Source of the DNA: Ferdinandcohnia salidurans
GTDB lineage: Bacteria; Bacillota; Bacilli; Bacillales; Bacillaceae_L
Direction of reading: 5' to 3'
DNA length: 64,000 nucleotides
Assembly (NCBI RefSeq): GCF_042680725.1
Contig: NZ_JBHUEK010000034.1
Span: forward strand, 124,001-188,000
In this document: piece by piece, positions 34,387 to 44,087 of the stretch
Layout of the letters: every line of letters begins with the position of its first letter
How positions within the stretch are numbered: position 1 is the stretch's first letter
Made by a program: the position numbers and the translations under genes
Notes under the pieces: generated by a model
Told to the model about the DNA's origin: nothing
Databases searched by the model: none
The model's input: only the letters and a program-made list of their open reading frames with translations

Positions 34387-34486
34387 ATTTTAGTAAAACA
34401 TTGATTCTGAGTTCTGCAGTCTCCTCTCTTTTTATTGTTATATGCTATAATTCGAAGAGTAAAATAGAAGTTAGAGGTGACCTTTC

Positions 34487-34957
34487 TTGGGAATACATGT
34501 TGTACTTTATCAACCAGATATTCCAGCTAATACTGGAAATATAGCACTTACTTGTGTAGCAACGGGTTCAGCCTTGCATTTAATCCGACCACTTGGCTTT
34601 TCAACTGATCCGGAGATGTTAAAGAAAGCAGGCATCGATTTTTGGGATGATGTGAACATCACGTATTATGATTCATTGGAAGACTTCTTTTCAAAGAATC
34701 AAGGCGAATTTTATTTTATTGAGACGTTTGGTGAAAAAACACATACAGGCTTTGATTTCAGTGATGAATCGAAGGAACATTACTTTATGTTTGGAAAAGA
34801 AACAACGGGTTTACCGAAAGATTTACTAGAAAAGAACAAAAATCACTTTTTGAGAATACCCATGAACGATCACGTTCGCTCACTCAATCTTTCAAGTACT
34901 GCAGCAATACTAGTCTATGAGGCATTACGCCAGCAAGGATATCCGAATTTAAACTAA
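34487..34957 (+). CDS. trmL: tRNA (cytidine/uridine-34 2'-O)-methyltransferase TrmL
   Basis: A 156-aa SPOUT-family enzyme that methylates the ribose of wobble base 34 in tRNA-Leu. Family motifs are LYQPDIPANTGNIALTCVATG (start), HYFMFGKETTGLPKDLL (about 100-116) and IPMNDHVRSLNLSSTAAILVYEALRQ (the knotted S-adenosylmethionine site). The start is TTG with GAGGTGA upstream. Length is normal for TrmL/CspR. Monocistronic. Confidence 0.94.
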   Translation: MGIHVVLYQPDIPANTGNIALTCVATGSALHLIRPLGFSTDPEMLKKAGIDFWDDVNITYYDSLEDFFSKNQGEFYFIETFGEKTHTGFDFSDESKEHYFMFGKETTGLPKDLLEKNKNHFLRIPMNDHVRSLNLSSTAAILVYEALRQQGYPNLN

Positions 34958-34959
34958 AA

Positions 34960-34988
34960 AATCTTCCGCTTTGGAAGATTTTTTTATG
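34960..34988. terminator. Terminator between trmL and gerKB
   Basis: AATCTTCC (34960-34967) pairs perfectly with GGAAGATT (34973-34980). T runs follow on both strands, so it probably serves the convergent trmL and gerK operon. Confidence 0.9.
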
Positions 34989-35009
34989 TGCCTGATATGG
35001 AAACTCCCC

Positions 35010-36101
35010 CTATGCCCTCCTTTTTCTTATCGTCGCAATCACTAGTAGGATTATCGGAATGATGACTTGAAATGGTAGGTGAAGAAACATAGGTACAAAT
35101 TTATAGCCTTCCTGCACGTGTTCAGCAAAACTACTCGCCATGGTAATGGATAATAGTAATACAACTAGAGCCATTGGAAAACATAAACGTGTATGGCTTT
35201 CAATTGAGAACAAATTGGCAACCCCTGTTACTACCGCATAAAAAAAGATTCCAATTTTAAAGAATCCCCCAATAATTAGGGCTAACATAAAGAAGATATC
35301 GAGACGTTCGATAAACTCTGCTACTTGGATCATTTGAATGGTAGCTAGGAGTGGAAATGGTGCACGAGCTGTAAGGTTAACACCCAGAACACTAATGTTC
35401 ATTAACATGACAAGGGCTAGATTAATCCCACTTAAACCAACCGCACATAATCCGGCAATCTGTGCTTTCCGAGAATGATTCAAATAGGGAAAAATCATCG
35501 CAAATACAACCGTCTCACCAAATGGAAAATAAAGAGTCTGGGTAAAGGTTGCTTTTACAACAGGTAAAATACCTTCACCTAATATAGGCTTTAGGTTGCT
35601 AACATCAATTAAACCAGAGATCACAATGAGGATAAATCCCGTTACCGCAAGTAGATACATGATGCTAAAAAGGAGTTCCCCTGTTCTTCCTAATACTTCG
35701 ATTCCTTTTCGAACCGCGTATACGACCACAATAATCAAAAGTGCATTGACAATGAATAATGGTGTTTCAGGATAGGCGAATGTCACCAACATCACACCAA
35801 AATCGCGTAATACTCTTGCTGCTAGATAAGCAAAGTAAAGGATGTACAAAAAAGCAAGTACCTTCCCGATTGGTTTTCCAAGGATAATCTGTGTATACAT
35901 GGTTGGTAATTTATCCGGGTAATATTGATAGAGTCGGAAAAAGATAATAAACAGCAACATTCCACCGATCATTCCAAGGAGAACGGCAATCCATGCATCC
36001 TGCTTAGCATCCATTGCAAGTGGCAAAAGTAAAGCACTTCCTAATTCAAACAGCAAGACAAGAACAAATAGCTGATACGAACTGATTTTTGCCTTCTCCA
36101 T
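35010..36101 (-). CDS. gerKB: Spore germinant receptor permease subunit (GerKB-like)
   Basis: A 363-aa inner-membrane protein of the GerAB/amino acid-permease superfamily with about ten helices. It starts MEKAKISSYQLFVLVLLFELGSALLLP, typical for B subunits. It is the last of three genes in A-C-B order, as in the gerK operon of B. subtilis. The B subunit binds the germinant; the ligand of this receptor cannot be read here. It follows gerKC after 18 bases. Confidence 0.9.
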   Translation of the reverse strand: MEKAKISSYQLFVLVLLFELGSALLLPLAMDAKQDAWIAVLLGMIGGMLLFIIFFRLYQYYPDKLPTMYTQIILGKPIGKVLAFLYILYFAYLAARVLRDFGVMLVTFAYPETPLFIVNALLIIVVVYAVRKGIEVLGRTGELLFSIMYLLAVTGFILIVISGLIDVSNLKPILGEGILPVVKATFTQTLYFPFGETVVFAMIFPYLNHSRKAQIAGLCAVGLSGINLALVMLMNISVLGVNLTARAPFPLLATIQMIQVAEFIERLDIFFMLALIIGGFFKIGIFFYAVVTGVANLFSIESHTRLCFPMALVVLLLSITMASSFAEHVQEGYKFVPMFLHLPFQVIIPIILLVIATIRKRRA

Positions 36102-36119
36102 GTTACATGCTCCTTATAT

Positions 36120-37343
36120 CTATTTACGGTCTTCCTTTATTTCAGTAAGGTAGGATTTCGTACGTAATCCCGTCCGACGTACAAACGCTTCTACTTTCAC
36201 ATCCACGATTAATTCTGGAAAATACACAGAATTCCAGTCAGATTTTAGCTTCCTCCAAAGATTCGGATCGGAGCGTTGGATCGCTTCACCAAAGCCAAAA
36301 ACGTCTGTTTTATTCTTTTGGGCTTGGTTGATGGCTTCTTGAATTTCTTTCTTAATTTCCTTTTCGGCTGCTTTTTCGATTTTTACTATTAAAAGTGGGT
36401 CTGTTAAATCAATCGGTACTTCTACTTCTCCTATATCGCCTTCAACACTTACATCTACAGTAATCAGGGGTTCCTCATTTTGAATGATAGGCAAAATCTT
36501 GGTTTTTTGGCGAATTACTTCGAAAGCAATAGCTTCTTCATATCCTTGCCAGTCAATATTCACATCGGTTTTTTCAATTTTATCCAAAATCCATATCGTT
36601 CCTCTTGCCGTATTTCCTTGTAACCAATCTACTAGCTTTCCATCTCTAAAAAGAGCAATCCCGTCAGCCTCGAGAACCGCTTTAGGCGTCGTTTCTTCAA
36701 TATTTGCCAATTTCATGGCTTGATCGACTTCTCCTTTTATACGAAATCCTGTTAATAGAGGTTCTTTCCCTTCGGAAACTAGGCTATTAAGTACATCTTT
36801 CATATTCGCTCTCAGATGTGTTCCCCAGTTTTTTTCGGTTGACTTTAGTGTTTTAATCACTTTATTGGAAGGGATTTTATCGATTGGAGTTATTGTTCGT
36901 ACAATATCTCTTGCCTCCATATCTTGAGCAATGATTACCTCCGATGTGATTCGAAATTCCGGGTCACGATCCATGGCATCAAAAAGATGGAGAATCCCAT
37001 CCTCTCTTGCTAATCGCTCTCCAACAACTACTAAATTTGTATGGGCATAATATAGCCTTCTTGAAATGCTGGTGGAAAATTTCCTACTAACTTCAGTAAG
37101 GTTATTTCCAGTCTCAGTATACACATTAACAGGTGGGCCAAAACTCGAGCCACCATCTTGCTGGCCACCAGTAACATTCCCGGGATTAATCACCTGAATG
37201 GTACCAACATACTGTCCCTTATCATTTTTATCGATACCGAAAGCAGAAATAATCGCGATGTCGGTAAGCTCCTTTTTGCTCCAACAACCCGAAAGGAGGA
37301 TTAGTCCAAGGAATAGAATGACAAGTACAAAACCTTTATTCAT
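36120..37343 (-). CDS. gerKC: Spore germinant receptor lipoprotein subunit (GerKC-like)
   Basis: A 407-aa Ger(x)C-family lipoprotein. Signal peptide and lipobox LLSGC (Cys20) are followed by WSKKELTDIAIISAFGIDKND, the usual start of mature GerC proteins. The C-terminal domain contains FGFGEAIQRSDPNLWRKLKSDW and ends with FVRRTGLRTKSY. The open frame goes to 37382, but ATG at 37343 has AAAGGTGACC just before it and opens a proper signal peptide. It overlaps the gerKA stop by 8 bases. Confidence 0.92.
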   Translation of the reverse strand: MNKGFVLVILFLGLILLSGCWSKKELTDIAIISAFGIDKNDKGQYVGTIQVINPGNVTGGQQDGGSSFGPPVNVYTETGNNLTEVSRKFSTSISRRLYYAHTNLVVVGERLAREDGILHLFDAMDRDPEFRITSEVIIAQDMEARDIVRTITPIDKIPSNKVIKTLKSTEKNWGTHLRANMKDVLNSLVSEGKEPLLTGFRIKGEVDQAMKLANIEETTPKAVLEADGIALFRDGKLVDWLQGNTARGTIWILDKIEKTDVNIDWQGYEEAIAFEVIRQKTKILPIIQNEEPLITVDVSVEGDIGEVEVPIDLTDPLLIVKIEKAAEKEIKKEIQEAINQAQKNKTDVFGFGEAIQRSDPNLWRKLKSDWNSVYFPELIVDVKVEAFVRRTGLRTKSYLTEIKEDRK

Positions 37344-38967
37344 CTTGGTCACCTTTTTCTTCAGAAGACTTAAGCATGCCACGTCCTACAGGAGGCTGAG
37401 GTCTCTGGTCTTTCCCTACACGAACCCTATTACCTTCACTGATCAATTTCGGTCGTTTCTTCATAACCCACAACGGTAACCGGAAAAACGTATCCGCGTT
37501 CTCCGTAAGAATAAATGGAGCCATAGGTGTCATATAAGGAACACCAAATGAACGTAGGCCACAAAGGTGAACAGTAAGCATAATAATTCCAAGAATGATT
37601 CCATAAAAACCAAATGTGGCTGCAGCAATCATAAATAGAAAACGAACCAATCGGGCAGCAATCGCCATTGCAAAAGATGGAGTTGCGAAACTAGCTATTG
37701 CAGTCATGGCCACGACTATTGTCATGGCTGGTGAAACAATTCCGGCCTGAACGGCTGCTTGTCCAATTACAAGGGCTCCAACAATTGAAATTGCTGAGCC
37801 TACTGCCCGCGGCATTCGAATTCCAGCTTCACGTAAAATTTCAAATGTGACTTCCATAATGAGAGCTTCTACAAATGCCGGAAAAGGCACTGCTTCCCTT
37901 TGTGCCGCTACAGCAATTAATAACTGGGTCGGGATCATTTCCTGATGAAACGTGGTTGCGGCAATATAGGCTGCAGGTGCAATAATCGATATGGAAAAGA
38001 TCAAAAGCCGTAAAAAACGTAGTGCCGTGGCAATATCAAATCGCGCATAATAATCCTCTACTGCCTGAAAAAATTGAATAAAGACAGCTGGTGCAAGTAA
38101 TACAAAAGGAGTCCCATCTACGAAGATGGCAATTCTCCCCTCAAGTAGATTCCCTGAAACCGTATCCGGTCTTTCTGTATGATAAAGAGTCGGAAAGGAA
38201 GTAAAGGTTTGGTCCTCTATTAACTGTTCAATATATCCTGACTCGAGTACACTATCGATATCAATTTGATCAATCCGTCTACGGACCTCTTCGACAATTT
38301 TCTCGTTTGCAATTCCATTAATATACATAATGGCAACGTCTGTATTCGTCACCTTGCCCAATTTCCTTGATTCCACCCATAAATTCGGATCCTTGATTCT
38401 CCGGCGCACTAATGAGGTATTCGTGATAATCGACTCTGTAAATCCATCCCGTGGACCACGCACCGATACCTGACTACTTGGTTCCTCAATTGATCGTCTT
38501 TCGCCGCCTCTTGTATCAACAACGAGTACCTTTGTTTTTCCATCTACAAGAATGATTGTTTCTCCATTCATTAACGCAGTAAAGAGTTGATCCCAATCAC
38601 TGGCTTCTCTGATACTCCCAAATGGCAAAGCCTCATCTTCAATCACCTCTAAAGGATCTTGTTGAATCAACTTTTCCTGCAATTCCGGACTTTTCATGAT
38701 GGATTCGATTAAAAAGTCTTTTATGGACTGACTATCGACAAGCCCATCTATATAGACGATTGCGGTTTGAATCTTCGGTAGTAGACCGATGTTCACTTTT
38801 CGAACAATCACATCAAAACTATTGCCTGTTTTATTTCGAATCACATTGAGATTATTGGATAATAGGACATCAATGGAATCCGGAAATTCTTGTTTTGTTG
38901 GTGGTTGCGTTTGGTTTTCATTCGTTGTGCTACTTTTTTTACGTTTATTCTTGAAAAAACCAGGCAT
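37336..38967 (-). CDS. gerKA: Spore germinant receptor A subunit (GerKA-like)
   Basis: 543 aa. The N-terminal soluble domain (about 30-290) is followed by about five membrane helices (about 300-500) with the GerA-family stretches IAIFVDGTPFVLLAP, PFPAFVEALIMEVTFEILREAG and FATPSFAMAIAARLVRF. The basic, Asn/Gln-rich N-terminus (KNKRKKSSTTNENQTQ) is usual for A subunits. It is the first gene of the gerKA-KC-KB operon, which marks the organism as an endospore former. Confidence 0.93.
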   Translation of the reverse strand: MPGFFKNKRKKSSTTNENQTQPPTKQEFPDSIDVLLSNNLNVIRNKTGNSFDVIVRKVNIGLLPKIQTAIVYIDGLVDSQSIKDFLIESIMKSPELQEKLIQQDPLEVIEDEALPFGSIREASDWDQLFTALMNGETIILVDGKTKVLVVDTRGGERRSIEEPSSQVSVRGPRDGFTESIITNTSLVRRRIKDPNLWVESRKLGKVTNTDVAIMYINGIANEKIVEEVRRRIDQIDIDSVLESGYIEQLIEDQTFTSFPTLYHTERPDTVSGNLLEGRIAIFVDGTPFVLLAPAVFIQFFQAVEDYYARFDIATALRFLRLLIFSISIIAPAAYIAATTFHQEMIPTQLLIAVAAQREAVPFPAFVEALIMEVTFEILREAGIRMPRAVGSAISIVGALVIGQAAVQAGIVSPAMTIVVAMTAIASFATPSFAMAIAARLVRFLFMIAAATFGFYGIILGIIMLTVHLCGLRSFGVPYMTPMAPFILTENADTFFRLPLWVMKKRPKLISEGNRVRVGKDQRPQPPVGRGMLKSSEEKGDQDE

Positions 38968-39085
38968 TTTTGTTAAACCTTTCTATTCTAGTTATTAACT
39001 GTTCTGCCCAGTAGATGATTATTTATACCTTGTCATATAAGTGTTTTAGAAGGGGAATATTAAATTGAAAAAAGGTGTGAGAAAA

Positions 39086-39319
39086 ATGAAGATTATCGGG
39101 ATAACTTTGTTGATGTTGGGGTGTCTAATGAGCTTCTCGTTTTGGCTTGATTATCTGCAGGGGTTTGAACTACAAACAGCTTTCAGAAATGCAACAAGTC
39201 CGTTTCGAGTCATGGATCCAGCTGAAACGATTGTTCTATTATCCTTTTTACTGACTGTCCTAATTGAGATATTCGTTTATTCGTACAAAAAAAGAAAGGG
39301 AAAAGCGAAGGCTGGTTAG
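39086..39319 (+). CDS. Small two-helix membrane protein next to gerK
   Basis: 77 aa, MKIIGITLLMLGCLMSFSFW at the start and a second helix, IVLLSFLLTVLIEIFVYSY, followed by a basic tail. AAAGGTGTGAG lies 4 bases before the ATG. It is divergent from gerKA and could be expressed with it in sporulation, but no function is known to me. Confidence 0.65.
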   Translation: MKIIGITLLMLGCLMSFSFWLDYLQGFELQTAFRNATSPFRVMDPAETIVLLSFLLTVLIEIFVYSYKKRKGKAKAG

Positions 39320-39392
39320 GGTACCACAAAAAAAGCAGCCTAGAAAACTAGACTACTCGTGAATTTCGTTGTTTTAAAAAAGGTTATCGTTA

Positions 39393-40067
39393 CTACGAGC
39401 CTTTTACTCTTTTCACAAACCTAGATAATGTTTCTTTAAGCTGTTCTGACCCTGTACTTGGCCGAAATTCTTGATTATCAATGACTAACGGAGCTCCAAT
39501 TACCACTAATGGGGCGCCATGCTTTGGCATTTGGGCAGCTTGTTCGATCGATAATCCACCAACAGCTTGAACCGGAATGGAGACTGCGGATACAACATCT
39601 TCTAAGCAGTCAAACGGTGAGCGTTCTGGATCTTCTCCTCTTTCATCAAAGCCTGTATGAACTATAATGTAGTCAACTCCATTTTCCTCAAGCATTCTCG
39701 CACATGATATTTTGTCTGATGAGGCCATTATATCCCCCATCACTTCTACACCATAATCACGGGCTGCTCTTACAACTGATCGTATAGTCGCTGCATGAGC
39801 AACTCCCATGACAACTACATGGGTAGCTCCGGCCTTAGCCATCATTTCTACTTCTAAATAGCCACCATCCATCGTTTTTAAGTCAGCGACAATCGGTTTG
39901 TCAGGGAATTTCTCCCGTAGTTTTCTTACTGCATGTAAACCTTCTGCAAGCAATAATGGGGTTCCCGCTTCAATCCAATCAACCCCAGCCTCTATAGCGA
40001 TTTCCGCCATTTCTAATGCCTCATCGATGTTCGTTAAATCTAATGAAATCTGCACAATGGGTTTCAT
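39393..40067 (-). CDS. OMP-decarboxylase-superfamily enzyme (hexulose-phosphate synthase or ketogulonate-phosphate decarboxylase-like)
   Basis: A 224-aa TIM barrel. The superfamily DxKxxD motif is VADLKTMDGG (about 60-69), followed by AKAGATHVVVMGVA and the phosphate-binding VQAVGGLSIEQ. Members are 3-hexulose-6-phosphate synthase (formaldehyde fixation or release) and 3-keto-L-gulonate-6-phosphate decarboxylase. No 6-phospho-3-hexuloisomerase gene stands beside it, so formaldehyde metabolism is unlikely; a decarboxylase or aldolase step in the sugar pathway of this cluster is more probable. ATG at 40067 has GAGGGG upstream. It is the last gene of the cluster. Confidence 0.8.
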   Translation of the reverse strand: MKPIVQISLDLTNIDEALEMAEIAIEAGVDWIEAGTPLLLAEGLHAVRKLREKFPDKPIVADLKTMDGGYLEVEMMAKAGATHVVVMGVAHAATIRSVVRAARDYGVEVMGDIMASSDKISCARMLEENGVDYIIVHTGFDERGEDPERSPFDCLEDVVSAVSIPVQAVGGLSIEQAAQMPKHGAPLVVIGAPLVIDNQEFRPSTGSEQLKETLSRFVKRVKGS

Positions 40068-40124
40068 TTTCAAGCCCCTCTACTAATTTCTTAAATAGAT
40101 TGTAGAATTCACGATAAAAACGTT

Positions 40125-40913
40125 TTACTCGTAGGCTACCTTAGGAAACTGTGTGGCAAATTTACCTCCACTAACATCAATTAACGTACCGGTTATATAC
40201 CCTGCTAAATCAGATGCTAAGAAACAAATCAGTTGTGCGATATCTTTTTTCTCCCCCCATCTTCTTAACGTTAAGCTGTCTAATAACCGCTCTTGTTGTT
40301 CTTGTGGTAACTCTGAAAAGTGATTGAGGGTTGTTGGAATCATACCAGCAGCATAGCTGTTAACCGTAATATTCCAAGGCCCTAACTCTCCAGCGAGTAC
40401 ACGTGAAAATTGTTTTACTCCAGCCTTAGAGGAGGCGTATGCGGCACTGCCAATACTCGGAATAATCGCTGCAAAAGAAGCAGAATTGATAATCCGACCG
40501 AATTGCTGTTGTTTCATGATGGGGATGACAGATTGGCACATCATGTATGTCCCTTTTAGATTAACATCATGACAGTAATCCCAAACCTCCTCTGCTAATG
40601 TTTCAACTTCTCCGTTCCCAGCAACACCTGCATTGTTAACCAAAAGGTCAATCCTGCCATACTTTTGCATCGTCTCATTAATAACTTCAGAAATCCTAGC
40701 ACTATCACTTACATCACATTCAAAAAACAGACCCTCTAATCCTTGTTCTTTAAACTCTTGTGCTAGTTGATCCAGATCATCTTGGTATACATCAATTCCC
40801 ACTGTTTTAACCCCTTCTCTTGCAAGGGTCAAAATGATTTCTTTCCCGATCCCTTTCCCAACTCCCGTAACGATTCCGACCATCCCATTTAAATCAATCA
40901 GCACATCGACCAT
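40125..40913 (-). CDS. Short-chain dehydrogenase/reductase
   Basis: 262 aa, NAD(P)-dependent Rossmann fold. The nucleotide loop is TGVGKGIGKE (about 16-25), then CDVSD, NNAGVAG and the catalytic Ser/Tyr/Lys in NSASFAA and AYASSKAG (about 156-163). It lies 16 bases after the second permease gene in the sugar cluster, so it probably oxidises or reduces the imported sugar or polyol. The exact start is uncertain because the best ribosome site overlaps the ATG. Confidence 0.85.
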   Translation of the reverse strand: MVDVLIDLNGMVGIVTGVGKGIGKEIILTLAREGVKTVGIDVYQDDLDQLAQEFKEQGLEGLFFECDVSDSARISEVINETMQKYGRIDLLVNNAGVAGNGEVETLAEEVWDYCHDVNLKGTYMMCQSVIPIMKQQQFGRIINSASFAAIIPSIGSAAYASSKAGVKQFSRVLAGELGPWNITVNSYAAGMIPTTLNHFSELPQEQQERLLDSLTLRRWGEKKDIAQLICFLASDLAGYITGTLIDVSGGKFATQFPKVAYE

Positions 40914-40929
40914 CCTTTCCTGATGAAGC

Positions 40930-41745
40930 TTATCCTTTTACTGCCCCTGAAGTAATTCCACTTACAATGTATCGTTGTAAAAGTAATGAAATAATCAAGA
41001 TTGGTAGCGTTATGATAACAGCAGCTGCCATAAGAGCTCCCCAGTTAATTTCTGAATAAGAGATGAAGTTAAATACAGCAATTGGTAACGTCTTCGTGTC
41101 ATCCCCAGCAAGGACTAAAGCAAACATAAAATTATTCCAAGATAGAATAAAAGACATCATAGAAGCTGTAATAATTCCTGGTGAAACCAATGGAAGTAAG
41201 ACCCTAAAGAAAGCACCTTGTAATGTACAGCCATCTACTCGAGCCGAATCCTCCAGTTCTTGTGGAAGAGCTTCAAAGGAAGAAATCATAATCCAGATAA
41301 TAAAAGGCAACCCGACTAACATATGGCTTAATGTCAATGCCGTATACGTGTCGACTAAACCAAGTTTTGAGAAAATGATAAACCACGGAATCATAAACGA
41401 AATACCTGGAATGATTCTAGCAATTAAGATAATGACGCCGAATTTATGAAGTTTATATTTTGCAATCGCATATGAGGCTGGTAATCCTAATACCAATCCA
41501 AACACGGTTGAAGCAAAAGCGACAATAAAACTATTTACGATAAACTTAATAAAATCATATTGTGCAAAAACTTCTGTGTAGTTTTTAAGGCTAGGTGTAA
41601 AAATAAAAATGGAATCCGTTGACATGATTTGAGCCTGGTTTTTAAGAGAAGCAATAATCATCCACACAAATGGGAATAAAAATACTAAACTCACAAAAGC
41701 GATTAAAACATAACGGATAAGCTCCATTCTCCGTTTATGCTTCAT
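40930..41745 (-). CDS. Carbohydrate ABC transporter permease (MalG type)
   Basis: 271 aa with six membrane helices. The EAA loop, which docks the ATPase, is EALPQELEDSARVDGCTLQGAFFRVLLPL (about 154-182). The start ATG overlaps the stop of the first permease (ATGA), with GGAGGTGACATT upstream. It forms the channel with the MalF-type partner; the substrate is probably a sugar or polyol. Confidence 0.92.
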   Translation of the reverse strand: MKHKRRMELIRYVLIAFVSLVFLFPFVWMIIASLKNQAQIMSTDSIFIFTPSLKNYTEVFAQYDFIKFIVNSFIVAFASTVFGLVLGLPASYAIAKYKLHKFGVIILIARIIPGISFMIPWFIIFSKLGLVDTYTALTLSHMLVGLPFIIWIMISSFEALPQELEDSARVDGCTLQGAFFRVLLPLVSPGIITASMMSFILSWNNFMFALVLAGDDTKTLPIAVFNFISYSEINWGALMAAAVIITLPILIISLLLQRYIVSGITSGAVKG

Positions 41746-42680
41746 AATGTCACCTCCGTCTTCTTACGGAAGATCAGGATTAAACAACTCATAATCAGTA
41801 CAATCATAAAAAATACCATTAAAATGGCGCTCGTATATCCTAACTTGAAATATTGAAATCCATTGGCAAAGCCGTAAATATTTAAGGTTTCCGTTGCGTA
41901 ACCGGGTCCGCCTTGTGTCATGGCATAGATTAGATCAAAATGCTTTACCGCATCAATTGACCGTAGAAGTACGGCTGCGAAAATGGTAGGTGCCATGAGC
42001 GGTAATGTGATTTTCCAAAAAATTTGCCAAGCATTGGCGCCATCAACAGCGGCCGCTTCATAATTTTCATTCGGTAATTGAGAAAGACCAGCCAATGTGA
42101 TTAACGTAATCATGGGTGTCCATTGCCATGTGTCTACCATCGCAATTGCCGGCAAAGCTTGTTTCGGTGACGCTATCCATAACTGTGGATCAATGCCAAA
42201 GTAACCTAGGAATTGATTCGCAAAACCAATGGAAGGTTCGAAAATTAATAACCAAACGAGTCCGATTGCAACCGGTGTTGATACCATAGGAAGTAAAAAT
42301 AAGGTCTTTACGAGATTACTACCTTTAAACTTTCTAAAAAACAAAAGCGCAATCGCTACTCCCAATACGGTTTGAGTAACAACTGCCAAAATCGTAAAGT
42401 AAAAAGTTCTAAAAAAAGCTGGCCAAAACCGTGGATCATCAAAGAAGATTTTCTTAAAATTGTCTAAGAAGACCCATTTTGGTGGAGATACACTAGACAT
42501 GCTCCAGTCAAAAAAGCTTAAATAGGCGGTATAACCAACTGGAAATACAATCATAATGAGTACAAAAAGTACGGAAGGCAATGTAAAAATATACTTAAGA
42601 TGTTTTTCAATCCAAAGTTGAATGATAGTCATCCCCCTTCTATGTATCGCTATAAAGAGGATAGAGCGGTATTCATACAT
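41742..42680 (-). CDS. Carbohydrate ABC transporter permease (MalF type)
   Basis: Up to 312 aa with six helices. It contains FFDWSMSSVSPPKWVFLDNFKKIF, a common stretch of such permeases, and the EAA loop LPNENYEAAAVDGANAWQIFWKITLPL. The ATG 16 codons further in (42632) is an alternative start but lies directly on its ribosome site. No ATPase gene is in the cluster, as is usual for this transporter class in bacilli, where one shared MsmX-type ATPase serves several systems. Confidence 0.9.
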   Translation of the reverse strand: MYEYRSILFIAIHRRGMTIIQLWIEKHLKYIFTLPSVLFVLIMIVFPVGYTAYLSFFDWSMSSVSPPKWVFLDNFKKIFFDDPRFWPAFFRTFYFTILAVVTQTVLGVAIALLFFRKFKGSNLVKTLFLLPMVSTPVAIGLVWLLIFEPSIGFANQFLGYFGIDPQLWIASPKQALPAIAMVDTWQWTPMITLITLAGLSQLPNENYEAAAVDGANAWQIFWKITLPLMAPTIFAAVLLRSIDAVKHFDLIYAMTQGGPGYATETLNIYGFANGFQYFKLGYTSAILMVFFMIVLIMSCLILIFRKKTEVTL

Positions 42681-42710
42681 TCACTAATACCCGCTCCACC
42701 CATTCATTTT

Positions 42711-44021
42711 TTAATTTTCGTCATCAAGTAATTGTTGGAACTGTTTGTTGGCTTCTTTTGCAGCGGCTTCTACATCCCCACCTTCAATACCAGTCACAAT
42801 CGCCGTTCCAATCATGTCTCTTGCCTCATTTACTTTTATGACTAATGGACGGTCATATTCTTTTCCAATCTTATTCGATTCAGAAATGACTTGAACAAGC
42901 TCCTCAGGAAACGCTTCTGTTCCTTCTGGTGAGTCCCAAACAGATTGTCGTGGTCCAGGAACACTTTTCTTTTGTAACTCAGCCACAATTTCTTTACTTG
43001 TTGCCCACTTGATAAATTCCCATCCAGCATCTTTGTTTTCTGATTTCGCATTCATCGCTACTCCCCATGAAGTAACGTTGTATGGCGTTTGTCCTTCTGG
43101 TCCTTCTGGGAAAACGGCAAACCCTACTTTTTCTCCTACAACCGATTTTTCAGGATCTAGCAAGTTTGGATAAATACTATCAGCATCTGTATACATAGCC
43201 GCTTTGCCTTGTGCAAATAAACCAGCAGCTTGCGGCCAACTCATATTTAAGACTCCTGGAGGTCCTGCATCCTTCAGTAAATTACCGTAGAACTCAAATG
43301 CTTTAATGGCTTCTGGTGTATCAATCGCAGCTTTTCCGTCTACGATAAAGTCCCCACCAAATCCATATAAATAGCTTGAGAATTGCGTAACCGCCGCAGC
43401 ACGTTGTCCGCGTGAGACCATTCCGTAAAAGTCATTGGAAGGGTCATTTAATTGTTTTGCAATTTCATAGAGTTCATCTAATGTTTTAGGAGGTTCAATA
43501 TTATTTTCTTCAAAAATATCTTTTCGATAATATAGGATTTCACGTTCAGTAACGGTTGGAATTCCAAAAATCTTTTCACCGTCTTTTAAAGAATTCACGG
43601 ATGACTCTGTAAAATCACTTAAATTCCATTCTGAATCACCTGTATAACTAGTTAAATCAGCAACCCAGCCATTGAGATTAAATAGTTTTCCTTCTTGCAG
43701 TGGACGTATCATAAAGACATCGATACTATCAGAACCTGCAGTAAACTCGGTTGTAAGCTTTTGAGTTAATTGGTCTTCAAAATATTTTTCTAGCTTTACT
43801 TTAATGCCTGACTCCTGTTCAAATTGAGGAATTAATGGTTCGATTGCTTCTGTCCATGGATGGTTCGCGGCAATAATCCTTAATTCAACATCTTTGTTTT
43901 TATCCTCATTTGAATCTGATGATGGTTCATCTGAAGCCGGTGCATTGCTACTACAAGCAGCCATTAAGCCAATGAACAATCCAAATACCAGTAAAAAGCT
44001 TAGCCCCCTTATTTTTTTCAC
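42711..44021 (-). CDS. Sugar-binding lipoprotein of an ABC transporter
   Basis: 436 aa, extracellular solute-binding protein family 1. Signal peptide and lipobox LMAACSS (Cys near 23) are followed by a Ser/Asp/Glu-rich linker. The binding domain has VELRIIAANHPWTEAIEPLIPQFEQESGIKV at the start, YYRKDIFEENNIEPPKTLDEL and AAGLFAQGKAAMYTDADS later. It is the first gene of the transport part of the cluster; a cre-like site lies in front of it. Confidence 0.92.
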   Translation of the reverse strand: MKKIRGLSFLLVFGLFIGLMAACSSNAPASDEPSSDSNEDKNKDVELRIIAANHPWTEAIEPLIPQFEQESGIKVKLEKYFEDQLTQKLTTEFTAGSDSIDVFMIRPLQEGKLFNLNGWVADLTSYTGDSEWNLSDFTESSVNSLKDGEKIFGIPTVTEREILYYRKDIFEENNIEPPKTLDELYEIAKQLNDPSNDFYGMVSRGQRAAAVTQFSSYLYGFGGDFIVDGKAAIDTPEAIKAFEFYGNLLKDAGPPGVLNMSWPQAAGLFAQGKAAMYTDADSIYPNLLDPEKSVVGEKVGFAVFPEGPEGQTPYNVTSWGVAMNAKSENKDAGWEFIKWATSKEIVAELQKKSVPGPRQSVWDSPEGTEAFPEELVQVISESNKIGKEYDRPLVIKVNEARDMIGTAIVTGIEGGDVEAAAKEANKQFQQLLDDEN

Positions 44022-44056
44022 TCATTTTTCCCCTTTCATACTTAATATGGTTAAGA

Positions 44057-44071
44057 CGTAAAGCGCTTACA
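44057..44071 (-). promoter_or_regulatory. cre-like operator before the sugar-binding protein gene
   Basis: On the minus strand TGTAAGCGCTTTACG matches the CcpA cre consensus TGWAAnCGnTnWCA except at the final base, and is nearly palindromic. It lies about 36-50 bases before the gene. It may bind CcpA or the LacI-type regulator of the cluster. Confidence 0.8.
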
Positions 44072-44087
44072 TTTAATAGTCCTTACG

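Noticed and set aside
39326..39392. Terminator between the small membrane gene and the hexulose-phosphate-synthase-like gene
   Set aside because: Only a 4-bp stem (CTAG) and weak CTCGT/ACGAG pairing are present, with no proper T run.
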